Assembly: GCA_028554645.1 (NCBI GenBank)
Contig: JAQOOI010000049.1
Span: 124,001-188,000, forward strand
Length of the DNA: 64,000 nt
Source of the DNA: Omphalotus guepiniiformis
Lineage: Eukaryota > Basidiomycota > Agaricomycetes > Agaricales > Omphalotaceae
Direction of reading: 5' to 3'
The translations under genes were made by a program, and so were the position numbers. The notes below the pieces were generated by a model that was not told the origin of the DNA, ran no database searches, and saw only the letters and a program-made list of their open reading frames with translations. Positions 44,999 to 55,835 of this stretch are shown here, one piece after another (the stretch's first letter is position 1; each line of letters opens with the position of its first letter).

Positions 44999-47042
44999 AG
45001 AGATGACGTGTATATAACCGAACCTCAAAAACAAGAGGTTTCCAATCTGTCCATATTCGACCTCGACTTGCCTCCTCATGCCATCTTGTCTTATACCGAT
45101 TTCTCTGACACTATAACACATCGACCTTTACCGCTGGACGCTTTACCCGGCGACGTTGAAATCTACGAACGAGTCGCTCATCCTTATAACACAGACGCTT
45201 TCGAATCTTTACTCGCTCGTAACAATCTTACTGCTGCATACTCCCTCCTCGTTCACAACCTTCGTCATGGTTTCCCTATTGGAAACATGCCTACTCTTCA
45301 GAGCACGATCATCATACCCAACCATCCCTCAGTCCAAGACAATCTCGATACCGTGTATGAATACATCACAACTGAGCTCGACGCTAACCGCATGTCAGGC
45401 CCGTTCACGCAAACAGAAGCTGAACGTATCCTTCGCGGTCCTTTCTATTGCTCTCCCTTCATTGTGGCTGTCCAAGAGCAAGGTCCTTTGTTACCCACGA
45501 AGAAGCGGGTCTGTCGGAATCTTTCCAAAGGAACCTCCTTCTCCGGATCAGTGAATAGCTTCATCTCAACGGATGACTTTCCCACTCGATTCGACGAGGC
45601 ATCACGCGTGGCTAGTGCAGTGAGTTTTATTTTAACTTCTTCGCCTCCTCAACAAGCCGGATTTCATCCGCTTGTCTTTCCCTTAGTAGTATGTTCTTTG
45701 AGAGTGTATTCCAGAGAATACACTTTCTCGTACCTCCCTCCCTCTATCTTCCCTCCCTCTATATTACCTCCCTCCCTCTTTATTCCCTCTGAGCCAGGTG
45801 CAGATCCATTCTGACATCTGGTCGTTTCTGTAGATTGCATCAGCGCCTGATGGTACGAAAGCCTGTGCTTTCGACATCAAAGCCTTTCATCGTACTTGTC
45901 CGGTTCACCCTGACCATAAACCATATCTAGTAGTTTGCGTGGAGGGTCAATTCTACATTGATCATAACCATCCCTTCGGTTTGTGTCCGGCTAGCAGTAA
46001 TTCAGGCCAAATAGCGAACGCGTTGGTGGATATTTGGGAACGAGAATGTCCCGGATTACCGCCTTTCAAATACGAAGACGACATGACAGTGCTGTTAATT
46101 CCGGATCCAGCGGGACCGTGTATTGATGGTCTGTTTCGTTACCGTTATGATCGTGCTACTTGCGTTGCACCTATTAATTGTCTCGAGGTACCTTGGCATC
46201 CCACTAAAACAGCCGACCACTTCGACTTCTACATGGTTTTCATCGGCTTCCTTTGGGATTTGATTTTGCGGCGGGTCTCTCTACCTGAGGTGAAAAGACT
46301 AAAGTTCTTATCTCGTGTATCATCCCTCTTGTGTCGTATTCGGGCTGGGGATCCACTCCATCTTCTTGACATTCAAATCATCCATGGTTCGTTGGTGCAC
46401 ATATCCTTTGTGTATGTCGACGGATGTTCACGTTTACCTCCACTATCCAATTTTATGGCCCACTACCAAGCCAATTCCTTCACAACACGTCATGCCTCTC
46501 GCTCGGTCACGAAAACGTTGATCTGGTGGGAGAAACGTCTACTCAATCCCCTAGCTTTTCGACAACTTCGTCCGCTTGCCCCACTCCAGGATCTGGGTAT
46601 ATACGTGGATGCATCAACTAGCTGGGGTATAGGTATTATCATTCACTCGCAATGGTATGCATTCAAGCTGTCAGAGGATTGGAAGGTCCCAGGTCGCGAC
46701 ATATGTTGGTTAGAGGCGGTAGCACTGGAGCTATTAGTCTACTTCCTGGTACAGCTTAACTATTCGAACATTCACCTCCTAGTTCACTCAGACAATAATG
46801 GGGCTATCGGAGCGCATTCAAAGGGTCGTAGTCGCAATGATTCTATCAATCTATGCGTACGTCGTACCTATGCAACCACAGCCGAGCACTTCATTGTTCC
46901 ATCTTTCAAATACATCGCTTCTAAACTCAATCCCTCTGACCCTATCTCGCGTGGAGAACCAGGTCCTCTCACTTCGCGTCTTACGCGTTCCTTCGAGCTC
47001 CCTATAGAGCTATCAACCCTCCTCATTGATGCCCATGGATAG
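44999..47042 (+). CDS. Reverse transcriptase-RNase H of the Ngaro element
   Basis: Two exons, 44999-45619 and 45834-47042 (207 and 403 codons), in frame with the upstream gag-like ORF across TGA 44996-44998. RT blocks: FYCSPFIVAVQEQG, then FDIKAFHRTCPVHPDHKPY, HPFGLCPASSNSGQIANAL, and the catalytic KYEDDMTVLL (YxDD type). RNase H: DLGIYVDASTSWGIGI (first Asp), LLVHSDNNGAIGAHSKGRSRN and SKLNPSDPISRGE. The segment between the exons begins GTGAGT and ends TTTCTGTAG; without splicing a stop is met at 45812. The start codon is unclear. It ends at 47042, overlapping the recombinase ORF by 14 nt. Confidence 0.8.
45620..45833 (+). other. Candidate spliceosomal intron inside the RT ORF
   Basis: 214 nt with GTGAGT donor and TTTCTGTAG acceptor, removing a block of Pro/Leu/Ser-rich low-complexity text and a stop and joining ASRVASA to IASAPDGTKACAFD. 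The middle is a CCCTCC-rich tract. Confidence 0.7.
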
Positions 47043-48540
47043 TTCCGCATTCATGATGCCGGCTTCCAGTGAGGTCGGGGTGACGGACTGGGATCATTTA
47101 TTCCTATTGGATAGTGATCTTCCACGCCAGCTCGTCAACGAAACATGCTTCATTTCTCCCTCTGATGCTAGTACCAATGTAATCTCACCTGAATCACTTA
47201 TGCTCGATCCAAATTTACTATACTATGAATCTATCAATAGTGCAAGTTCACTACCCTTTTCCGTCCCACATGAATTTGACCATCACGTCTCCGCCTTGCT
47301 ACCAGCTACCACATCACAGTCTACTATGATGGACATACGTCGCGCAGCTGCTCTTTCCCTCCCTACTAAAAAGGCACGTCGGCCTACAAGAGAAAATGAA
47401 CTTATCCCAAGCACCTTTCGACCTCACGTTCCCGCTGATCGTCGCATGCTCCTCTGGACTACTCCTCATTCCCTGATAGCACAACGTCAACGTGATCTTG
47501 AAGTTTCTAGTCGCCTTCAAACTCTCATGTACGAAGGTCTACTATCATCAACAGTTGATGACACTAGGCAATCATATGGTGCAGGACTGTTACGTTTCAA
47601 CCAATTTTGTGATATGGAAAGAATCCCAGAAAATTCACGCATGCCAGCTTCTCCAACTCTCCTCGGGGCATTTGTCGCCAACTTTATAGGTTCCACTTCA
47701 GGGAAGGCTATTCGCAACTGGCTGAATGGCCTACGGCTCTGGCATATCTACAACGAAGCGGAATGGCATGGCAAAGAAGGATGGTTACCAGCCTTAAAGA
47801 AATCGGCAGACAGAAAAGGAGCAATTTTCAAACGCCCACCTCGGGGCCCTATCACTAGGGATCATCTTCTCACACTCAAGGGATGTCTAGATCTTTCTAC
47901 CCCTTCTGATGCGGCAATCTGGGCAGCAGCTCTATCTGCATTCTGGGGATGTAGGCGACTCGGAGAACTCTTGATAACTTCCGAAAAGAAATTCTCGCTC
48001 GAGCACGATGTCACACGATCTACTCGCATATCCCGTCTAGTCGTGAATAACCGTCAGGTTATATCCTATCACATTCCCTGGACGAAGACGACAGGTATTC
48101 TCGGTGCTGAGTGTATACTCACAGCTACTTCTGATGAAATCTGTCCAGTCTGGGCACTCGAAAATCATCTTCGCATCAATGCCTCTCCCGAGCCTTCCAC
48201 ACCCATGTTTTCATTCCGTAAATCAGATGAGACCTGGAGTTACTTGCTCAAACCTTACTTTCTATCCTTTTCCGGTTCAATCTTCAAAGAGTATAATTTA
48301 GAGAACGTATTCGGTCACAGTTTCCGCATAGGCGGATCTCTCAGATTACTACTTGACGGAGTTGCTCCCGAGATCATCATGAAACTCGGGGGTTGGTCTT
48401 CCTTATGTTTCCTCATCTACTGGCGTCGTTTAGAGCAAGTTTTACCGGCTGCTATTACACGTGCTTGGGATTCACAAATTGCTGAATTTGCTTCACGTCA
48501 TGGTATCCCTACAGACTTGTTAGATTTAGATTTTGAGTAG
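47029..48540 (+). CDS. Tyrosine recombinase of the Ngaro element
   Basis: About 503 aa from ATG 47029, overlapping the RT stop. The N-terminal core-binding part has SSTVDDTRQSYGAGLLRFNQ, a typical SAM-like start. The catalytic part shows AFWGCRRLGELLI (first Arg), a Lys-bearing beta region, ENVFGHSFRIGGSLRLL (His-x-x-Arg), then LGGWSSLCFLIYWRRLEQVL with the Trp and nucleophilic Tyr at the end. All four catalytic classes (R, H-x-x-R, W/H, Y) are present in order. This enzyme replaces the integrase in Ngaro and DIRS elements and inserts a circular or linear DNA intermediate without target duplication. Confidence 0.9.
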   Translation: MPMDSSAFMMPASSEVGVTDWDHLFLLDSDLPRQLVNETCFISPSDASTNVISPESLMLDPNLLYYESINSASSLPFSVPHEFDHHVSALLPATTSQSTMMDIRRAAALSLPTKKARRPTRENELIPSTFRPHVPADRRMLLWTTPHSLIAQRQRDLEVSSRLQTLMYEGLLSSTVDDTRQSYGAGLLRFNQFCDMERIPENSRMPASPTLLGAFVANFIGSTSGKAIRNWLNGLRLWHIYNEAEWHGKEGWLPALKKSADRKGAIFKRPPRGPITRDHLLTLKGCLDLSTPSDAAIWAAALSAFWGCRRLGELLITSEKKFSLEHDVTRSTRISRLVVNNRQVISYHIPWTKTTGILGAECILTATSDEICPVWALENHLRINASPEPSTPMFSFRKSDETWSYLLKPYFLSFSGSIFKEYNLENVFGHSFRIGGSLRLLLDGVAPEIIMKLGGWSSLCFLIYWRRLEQVLPAAITRAWDSQIAEFASRHGIPTDLLDLDFE

Positions 48541-48638
48541 TCAATGTCAATATAGTCTCATGCCTCTGTTGGGGGTTTCGGAGTCTCGGTTTCAGTTTCG
48601 TCCCCTCAGCGAGCTTCGCTCTGGGAGCCATGCTCCTT

Positions 48639-48876
48639 TTGGTATGTTTGGGGTCTCCTCTGAATCCTTTCCTTAGACCCGGCTTACATTGTGTACTGGG
48701 ATTGGTCCCAGGTTCACGAGTCTTAATTCGACTGTTCGGACACGACTCTGCCTTGCCGCCAATCTTATATACAAGACACTCATTCAAGGAATGAGCACAT
48801 CTATTAGATTACCACATACTACGTACTGCATTCTACCTCCGCGCGAATTCAGCGATCTACCCGCTCTTACCTTATT
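48639..48876 (+). repeat. Split direct repeat B1
   Basis: Identical to 49154-49391 at the positions compared. Starts TTGGTATGTTTGGGGTCTCC and ends CGCTCTTACCTTATT, directly joined to A2. Confidence 0.9.
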
Positions 48877-49108
48877 GCCAGCTGAAGCTACGTGGAACGG
48901 CTAGCATAAGTGTAAGATAAGGCAAGACAGGACAATAGATAAGGAATAGATATCAGACTAGCTACACCGCCGTAACACGTGTGAGGTCAGGTTAGCTGAA
49001 TTGGTCTGATGTCGCAGCGCGTCAGCGTCTCCTGTCCGCTGCGCCCATATCGTTTGGCCTCACTTCGTCCTCTCGTTCTCTTCATACCTCGGCATAAAGT
49101 TTTCTTTG
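48874..49108 (+). repeat. Split direct repeat A2
   Basis: Copy of A1 (43308-43542), offset 5566 bp. Confidence 0.9.
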
Positions 49109-49153
49109 CCCACCCACCACTTCCCTTCCTTCTTTATTTCGTTATACTCACGC

Positions 49154-49391
49154 TTGGTATGTTTGGGGTCTCCTCTGAATCCTTTCCTTAGACCCGGCTT
49201 ACATTGTGTACTGGGATTGGTCCCAGGTTCACGAGTCTTAATTCGACTGTTCGGACACGACTCTGCCTTGCCGCCAATCTTATATACAAGACACTCATTC
49301 AAGGAATGAGCACATCTATTAGATTACCACATACTACGTACTGCATTCTACCTCCGCGCGAATTCAGCGATCTACCCGCTCTTACCTTATT
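49154..49391 (+). repeat. Split direct repeat B2
   Basis: Copy of B1 (48639-48876), offset 515 bp, separated from A2 by about 45 bp of unique sequence. Its end at CCTTATT is the right end of the element. Confidence 0.9.
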
Positions 49392-49643
49392 CCTCCAGGC
49401 TCCAACGTCCAAACTCCACCTTTTTCAACGTCTGCGCAGCGCACTTCCGACTTCCTTCGACGCAGTGAACGCCTAATATCTTCTCATGGTACCCACCTCA
49501 CTTCACCTCACTTCACCTCATCATCCACCAATGACATCACATGACATCAAATACTATGTTATTGCGTCGTATGTGGCGCTATACACACCATCGTTGATAA
49601 AAAGCAGCAGATTTGGCCTCGTACATGTATACATCTACAAGAA
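49392..49643. other. Intergenic with a 10-bp mini-repeat
   Basis: A short tandem of CACTTCACCT (about 49497-49525) and the 5' flank of the small gene at 49644. No gene seen. Confidence 0.4.
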
Positions 49644-50090
49644 ATGTCTTCTGAGCCTCAATCTCCTCAGCGCGAAGAAACCCCAATGCCTCAACGCGAA
49701 CCAGCACCTCGACGTACCTCGCGTATGCGTAGCAACCGCTCGACTTCCGCCGCATCCTCCGAGTCCAGCTTAGAAACTGGTACTGAAGCTGAACACCGAC
49801 CACCAGCCCGCGGTACGCGCCATCGGCGTAGCCGCGCTCGAGGTACTGGCTCTGGTGCCGGACTGTCTGGTATCGATGAGGTTGGGAGAACCGGGAGGGA
49901 GTTGGCGAGGAATGCTAGTGGTAGTGCTGCCATGCAAACCCGTGGAGGAGACTCGCGACAACCACAAAAGAATGACGATGACAATGATATGGGTGATAAA
50001 CCCTTGAAACTGAGGCTTGATTTGAACTTGGATGTTGCGGTTGAGTTGAAAGCTAGAGTTCATGGGGATCTTACGTTGTCGCTTTTGTGA
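49644..50090 (+). CDS. Small conserved-looking protein, 148 aa
   Basis: A single exon from ATG 49644 to TGA 50088. The first two-thirds are Arg/Ser/Gly-rich and look disordered (SPQREETPMPQREPAPRRTS). The C-terminus is compact: KPLKLRLDLNLDVAVELKAR, then VHGDLTLSLL, an alternating Leu/Asp strand pattern. I recall similar ends in small fungal proteins of unknown function but cannot name a family. It is the only gene between the Ngaro element and the aminotransferase pair. Confidence 0.6.
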   Translation: MSSEPQSPQREETPMPQREPAPRRTSRMRSNRSTSAASSESSLETGTEAEHRPPARGTRHRRSRARGTGSGAGLSGIDEVGRTGRELARNASGSAAMQTRGGDSRQPQKNDDDNDMGDKPLKLRLDLNLDVAVELKARVHGDLTLSLL

Positions 50091-50501
50091 GTTGATATCG
50101 TTTGTATCCGTCTGACTGTGTGATGACTTTACTTTGTAGGCGTTGAATCGGGATAGGTGAGAGGGAAGAGGATATATAAATATGTGCCACACCGGCGTTG
50201 AATTTCGTGTTCAAGATCCCGCCATTGTACAATGCTGTATTGATACAACTGCTTTGCGGACCGGATTCTTTGTATTTGAACTGTTGCTATTCCTACCTAC
50301 TGCTACAGCTGCCAACCGCCTTACGTCTAATCATACGTCTTTCTTCACTATCGTTGCGTTTCTACATCGTCTATTGGTAGATTTAGCATTTCTTCTGATC
50401 AACAACCAATGATAGGTTGATTTAAATCTACAACCCACCTGATAATCGTCCTTGTTCACCCTCAACCATTACCCAGATCAGTTCACTTTCCCTAGATCAG
50501 T

Positions 50502-52339
50502 TCACTTGCCCTCTTCCTCCTTTGCCTCCTTTGCTTCCGCCTTCTCTCCCTCACCAGCAGCCAGAAACTCGCTCTCAATCTCACCCAGTGCCACCAGAAT
50601 CCCTTTCCCCAGCTTCTCAAAATCTTCAACCTACGAAGGGTGGCAAACCCAAATCAAAAAAGAAACCAAAAAAACCATCAGCGTTCAACGTCAACCCACA
50701 CCAACCCGACCAACGCAAAACGTACCTCGCTCCAAATCTGCGCACTACACCTAACCCACCACCTCCCACCATGAAAATAAAACGCACCCCACATCTTCCT
50801 TTCTATCAACAACTTCCTCCTCAAATGAGGATCAACATTGTACCTCGGTGGGAGCGCGGGCGGGAGCGGTACCGAGACGTTTACCTACGCGATGCAACGC
50901 GATGTCACATGAGAACCTTTTACTCGCATATAAAGGACTCCAAACCCACCATACTAAGCGTAAATTCCTCACTCATTACCTCCGACCCACCCCCCAACAC
51001 CTCCGCGAGCTTCTTCCCGCCCTCGAGCGCAATCCGATGGCAATACTCGTTGATAGCCCGCTCGCTGCCGATCCAGGAACGGAAGGAGAGCGCAGAGGCG
51101 ACGGAAAGGTAGGTTGTGAAGTCGATCGTGCCGTTCCCTGTGATATGGGGAGAGGATGGTGTTAGCCTTCGGGAGAGGTGGCGGAGAAGAAAGACCTTAT
51201 ACGTACATTCGAACATAGCCACGAAATTCTTCTCACCTCCGTCTTCATCCCTCTGGGGCTCGCGCTCCCGAGGGGAGAGGTAAGTATGGGAAGTGGGAAA
51301 TGTCGATTTGATTATATGTTGGTTCCTATACGGCTGATCAGTACCAGAAGAAGGAGTGTCGAGAAATACCCTACCTCTTAGGCACATACAACAACGCACA
51401 ACCTCTTTTCGCGAACAACCACTTGTGACAATTCTATATCATGGTGCGTCAATACACAAAACCAGATTAGAAATCCCCGGAATGATACTCACACTAACCC
51501 AGAAATCCGGCTTGGCCTTAGCCATATCTAACCCTTCCTCCTGCCCGATCGAATGAGCGGCATCAACGACGCTCCACACATTCTCTTCCTTGCATATCTT
51601 CACCATTTCTTCCCATGGGAGATACGCTCCAGGATTAGAAATAATAGCGTCGACTATCGCTACTATCTTTGGTTTCTTCGATGAGGCCGAATTGGAAGTA
51701 TTCGCTTGCGAGCGTGCGACATTAAGCGCACGTAGATGCGCACGCCAATTCCCCAGAATCTCAGTGTGTGTCGTCGGGAATGTTATCTCGAATACACTAT
51801 GACGAGGATGGGGAGGTGTATCGGAGATATATTGTGCCGTTCTCGATACGGAACCATAAGTCGTCGTACCTAGTATTCTGTCAGGGATCCCAACACAAGA
51901 AAGAAAGGGTTGACCCCAACTCACAACTAACAACCACATCTCCTTCCTCCCATACGAAGTTCCTCAATACAGTGTTGATCCCATGACTCGCATTAGGAAC
52001 CATAACTACTTCATCCGTGTGCTCCGCTCCAATGAACCGTGCGAGCTGTTCCCTGACGGACACGAGAAGTGGGATGTAAGTGAATCGATGGAATAGATCG
52101 GGGTTCGCCTCGGATAATTTGGATAGGGCAGTTACTGCTTCGGAGACGGGGTTTGGGAGGGAGCCGTACGATCCTGGGGAAGAATCGTTTACTAAATGTA
52201 TACAGAGGAGTAGAAAGATATCCTCACCATGGTTCAAATTAACATATTCCGGATCAAACGAGAACAATTCTCGCATTGAACGACCGAATGCAGGTGGTGG
52301 TGTCGTTCTATAGTATTCAGGAGGAGAAAGGTAACCCAT
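50502..52339 (-). CDS. Class-V PLP-dependent aminotransferase-like protein, copy 1
   Basis: About seven exons, roughly 480 aa. The N-terminus (RELFSFDPEYVNLNHGSYGS, LPNPVSEAV) matches the class-V aminotransferase / isopenicillin-N-epimerase-like type. The middle has VREQLARFIGAEHTDEVVMV and VPNASHGINTVLRNF. The Asp-containing strand reads IVAIVDAIISNPGAYLPWEE and VWSVVDAAHSIGQ. The PLP-binding Lys is in WVSNCHKWLFAKRGCA, assembled across an intron at about 51500-51440. The C-terminal domain has HGGRWWVRCSAQIW. PLP enzymes of this branch act as aminotransferases, epimerases or desulfurases; the substrate is not clear. Its downstream neighbour at 53134 is a tandem paralogue. Confidence 0.8.
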
Positions 52340-53133
52340 TGGTGTAACGGCAGTGTTGATGTTCGTTACTGGTTCAAACAAGAGTTTCGAATCTAGGTCG
52401 TCCTGAGAGTTCACGATCGAAATTGAGATATATGTAGCGTATGAGAACGACGAGATTGTTCGGGGTAGAGATGTACGAATCAAGACTCCAGATCTCAAAT
52501 ACTTGTATATTTCCCAGTTCAGAATTTAAATATGACTCGACATCCGATGTACCTGATTCCAAAGAATTAGCATGGCGGTTCAAGTTGGGAGAAATTAGAT
52601 ATTTCGTACCCGTTAGCCTATACAATTATTCAAGTACACTACGCTGATATTAGCTGTCAGCGTGTTTGTCTGGGATGGTATGAGGATGGGTATCACGTTT
52701 GGTTGGTATCGATGATAGTACTTTTCACTGGTCAAAGTTAGAGCCAAGGTAGATCATACAACTGTTCCGGGACTCTACCCGGGCCGCTTGTCGGGCCGGC
52801 CGCCACACACTACCGCAGCTTCAATCAGCCATTCTGCGATTGTGATGCTTCCCTGTAAGTACTAACCTGTAGTAACCCTACTACTATGTCTGCCTACTGT
52901 CTTGTGCTCATTCATACGTCTCTCATCTGCTACCGAACTACATCTTCTATAGCCAGATATAGTAGTATGCCCCTCATTTCACATATGTAGAACAAATAAG
53001 GAGAGAAGAAAGACAATACGTTCATTTCACATTCATTGGCTGATATAAATCTACAACCCATCACCCTGATAATCGTCCTTGAGTTAAAAAAAGTTGAGAC
53101 CTACACCGTAGTCACAGTTTATCCTTTCACCCC

Positions 53134-54931
53134 TTACTTGCCCTCTTCACCCTCACCAGCAGCCAGAAACTCCTTCTCAATTTCACCCAGTGCCTCCAAA
53201 ATCCCCTTCCCCAGCTTCTCAAAATCTTCAACCTACAACGGACAACGACGCCAAAGTTGAATCATCAAGAACAAACCCAAAAATCAAAAAGAAAACGATC
53301 AGCGTCCGACACCAACTACACCAACACAAACGCACCTCATTCCAAATCTGCGCACTACACCTAACCCACCACTTCCCACCATGAAGATAAAATATAGCCC
53401 ACATCTTTCGCTCTACCAGCAACTTCTTCTTCAAATGAGGATCAACGTTATACCTCAATGGGAGCGCGGGCGGGAGTGGTACCGAGACGTTCACCATATT
53501 CAATGCAAAAACGTTACTTGAGTAACCTCATATGCCTATTCAATTGACTCTCAACCCACCATATTGAGCGTAGACTCCTCACTCATTACCTCCGATGCAC
53601 TTCCCAAAATCTCCGCGAGCTTCCTTCCACCCTCGAGCGCAATCCGATGGCAATACTCGTTGATGGCCCGTTCGCCGCCGATCCAGGAGCGGAAGGAGAG
53701 CGCAGAGGCGACGGAGAGGTAGGGTGTGAAGTCAATCGTGCCGGTCCCTGTGATATGAGAAGGTGTTAGTGTTCGGAGTTACCTTTGGAAAAGGTGGTAC
53801 GTACAATCGAACATAGCCACGAAATTTCCTTCGCCTCCGTCTGCATCCCTCTCGCGCTCGCGCTCTGGAGGCGAGAGATAAGTATGGGCAGTAGGTAATG
53901 TCGATTTGATTATATGTTGGTTCCTATACGGGTGATCAGTACCGGAAGGAGGAGTATTGAGAAATACCCTACCTCTTAGGCACGTACAACAACGCACAAC
54001 CTCTTTTCGCGAACAACCACTTGTGACAATTCTATATCGTGCGTCAATACACAAAACCAAATTAGAAACTCCGGAATGATACTCACACTAACCCAGAAGT
54101 CCGGCTTGGCCCTACCCATGTCCAACCCAACCTCTTGCCCAATCGAATGAGCAGCATCGATGACACTCCATACGTCTTCTTCCTTGCATATCTTCACCAT
54201 TTCTTCCCATGGGAGGTGCATGCCAGGGACAGAGATGATACCATCGACTATCGCTACTACTTTAGTGCTCTTCGACGTGTTGGAAGTATTCGCTTGCGAG
54301 CGCGCAACGTTAAGCGCACGTAGATGTGCGCGCCAGTTCGCTACTATCTCAGCGCGTGTCGTCGGGAACGTTATCTCGAATACGCTATGATGAGGATGGG
54401 GAGGTGTATCAGAGATATATTGTGCCGTCTTTGATACGGACCCATAGGTCGTCGTGCCTAGTGTCCCCTGTCAGCGCTCCCTATTCTCATCCGATACAAA
54501 AAGTGTAAATTCCACTCACAAGTAACAATCACATCTCCTTCCTCCCACACAAAACTCCTCAGAATAGTGTTAATCCCATGACTCGTATTAGGAACCATAA
54601 CAACTTCATCTGTGTGCTCCGCTCCAATAAATTGGGCGAGCTGTTCCCTGACGGACACGAGAAGAGGGAGGTAAGTGAATCGATGAAATAGATCGGGGTT
54701 CGCCTCGGATAACTTGGATAGGGCGGTTACTGCTTCGGAGACGGGATTAGGCAGGGAGCCGTACGATCCTGGGCAAGGTCATTTTGTATGTATGCAGGAG
54801 AGTAGAAAGATATCCTCACCATGATTCAGATTAACATATTCTGGATCAAACGAGAACAGTTCCCGCATTGAACGACCGAATGCAGGTGGTGGTTTCGTTT
54901 TGTAGTATTCAGGAGGAGAAAGGTTAGCCAT
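53134..54931 (-). CDS. Class-V PLP-dependent aminotransferase-like protein, copy 2
   Basis: The same exon layout as copy 1 with scattered replacements (for example KWWVRC for RWWVRC, IFYLHGG for AFYFHGG). The PLP Lys motif NCHKWLF is preserved, the first Asp block reads VWSVIDAAHSIGQ, and the N-terminus (RSMRELFSFDPEYVNLNHG) is shared. The flanking DNA on both sides (for example the 3' flanks near 50406 and 53036, and the 5' flanks near 52450-52530 and 54960-55070) is also duplicated, so this is a tandem segmental duplication with an offset near 2.6 kb. I see no stop or frameshift, but exon edges were inferred from copy 1. Confidence 0.75.
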
Positions 54932-55835
54932 TGGTGTAACAGTGTCGGTGCTGGGTCAGGTTCGTTTGTTCGGGGTAGAGAAGTACGAATCAAGACCCCA
55001 GAGCTCCAAGTCCCAGATACTTATACTTTTCCCATTTCAGAATTCAAATATGACTCGACATCCAATATCTGGTTCCACACGATGGTGTAACGATAAACGT
55101 TTAATTGTTGAGAGCGTAAGTACTTACCCTGGTACCCGTTTAGCTGTGGGATTTTCTACTTTCTATTTTGTTTTCCGAGTGTCGCTGTTTATCGCGGCGC
55201 TCCGCTCCCGCCGATTGCCTTATTTGTTTTACACGCTGTGCGGCCGCGTCCGACCTTCGGACCTACGGTCGGCTGCTTTTGGCTCAAAACTGGTGTCATT
55301 TTGCTTGCCTGGAAGTTCAAGTTGACGTTGAAAGCTTGAAGAATCAATATACCAAGATTGTGCATGGTGCGCATGCTGCTACGTAGCAGCTAAGCAGATG
55401 ATATCAGCTGGCCACCTTTGGTTTTGTAGCTAGCAGCAGCTTAGCATTACCGAAGTAGCAACAAATAGGAGAAAGCTCACTAAGCTCGAAGTCCGAGCCC
55501 GAAGATGAAATTGAAACTTGAGTAAGCTAGTCTCGGCGTATCGTGTTCTCCGAGTAAAACTGTGAGTTGCACGATTGAATTTGAAATGAGGTTGCACAAG
55601 TGTCGGTGAGCGAAAACGACGCGAATCGTGGGAGACCGCCCCGGAGTCTCTCGGCCCGCGATCACGTGCGCATGATCAAAATTTTTCTTCAGAATCTTTG
55701 CCTTGAAGTTGCAGCGTTTTGCAGTGTGCAGCACATTTTCGCAGCGCAGCGAAAACTAAAAGCAACGTTCAAAAAGTTGCATACGACTCAGTACTCAGTA
55801 TCAAATTTCAAACAGAGTTCCATTCAATTCATGCC
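54932..55835. other. Divergent promoter region of copy 2 and UTP10
   Basis: No gene seen. A perfect 16-bp palindrome GCTGCTACGTAGCAGC lies at 55375-55390, and a hairpin-forming CCGACC...GGTCGG pair near 55250-55272. Confidence 0.5.

Larger units (their letters stand above)
43308..49391 (+). mobile_element. Ngaro/PAT-type tyrosine-recombinase retrotransposon (DIRS order)
   Basis: About 6.1 kb with split direct repeats A1 (43308-43542), ORFs, B1 (48639-48876), A2 (48874-49108) and B2 (49154-49391). A1 equals A2 and B1 equals B2 at every base I compared. A joins B over the shared ATT. The order A1-ORFs-B1-A2-B2 and the gag-like, RT/RNase H and tyrosine recombinase ORFs are those of Ngaro elements. 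No target duplication is expected; the flanks would join as CCTCCTGATT-CCTCCAGG. The near-identity of the repeats suggests a recent insertion. Confidence 0.9.

Noticed and set aside
45720..45800. CCCTCC-rich tract as an independent microsatellite insertion
   Set aside because: It lies inside the candidate RT intron and is simply part of it.
43308..49391. LTR retrotransposon interpretation of the retroelement
   Set aside because: The repeats are split A1/B1-A2/B2 rather than terminal LTRs, and the integrase is replaced by a tyrosine recombinase.
32432..54931. True isopenicillin/beta-lactam cluster
   Set aside because: There is no NRPS or acyltransferase; IPNS-like and epimerase-like labels reflect fold families only.
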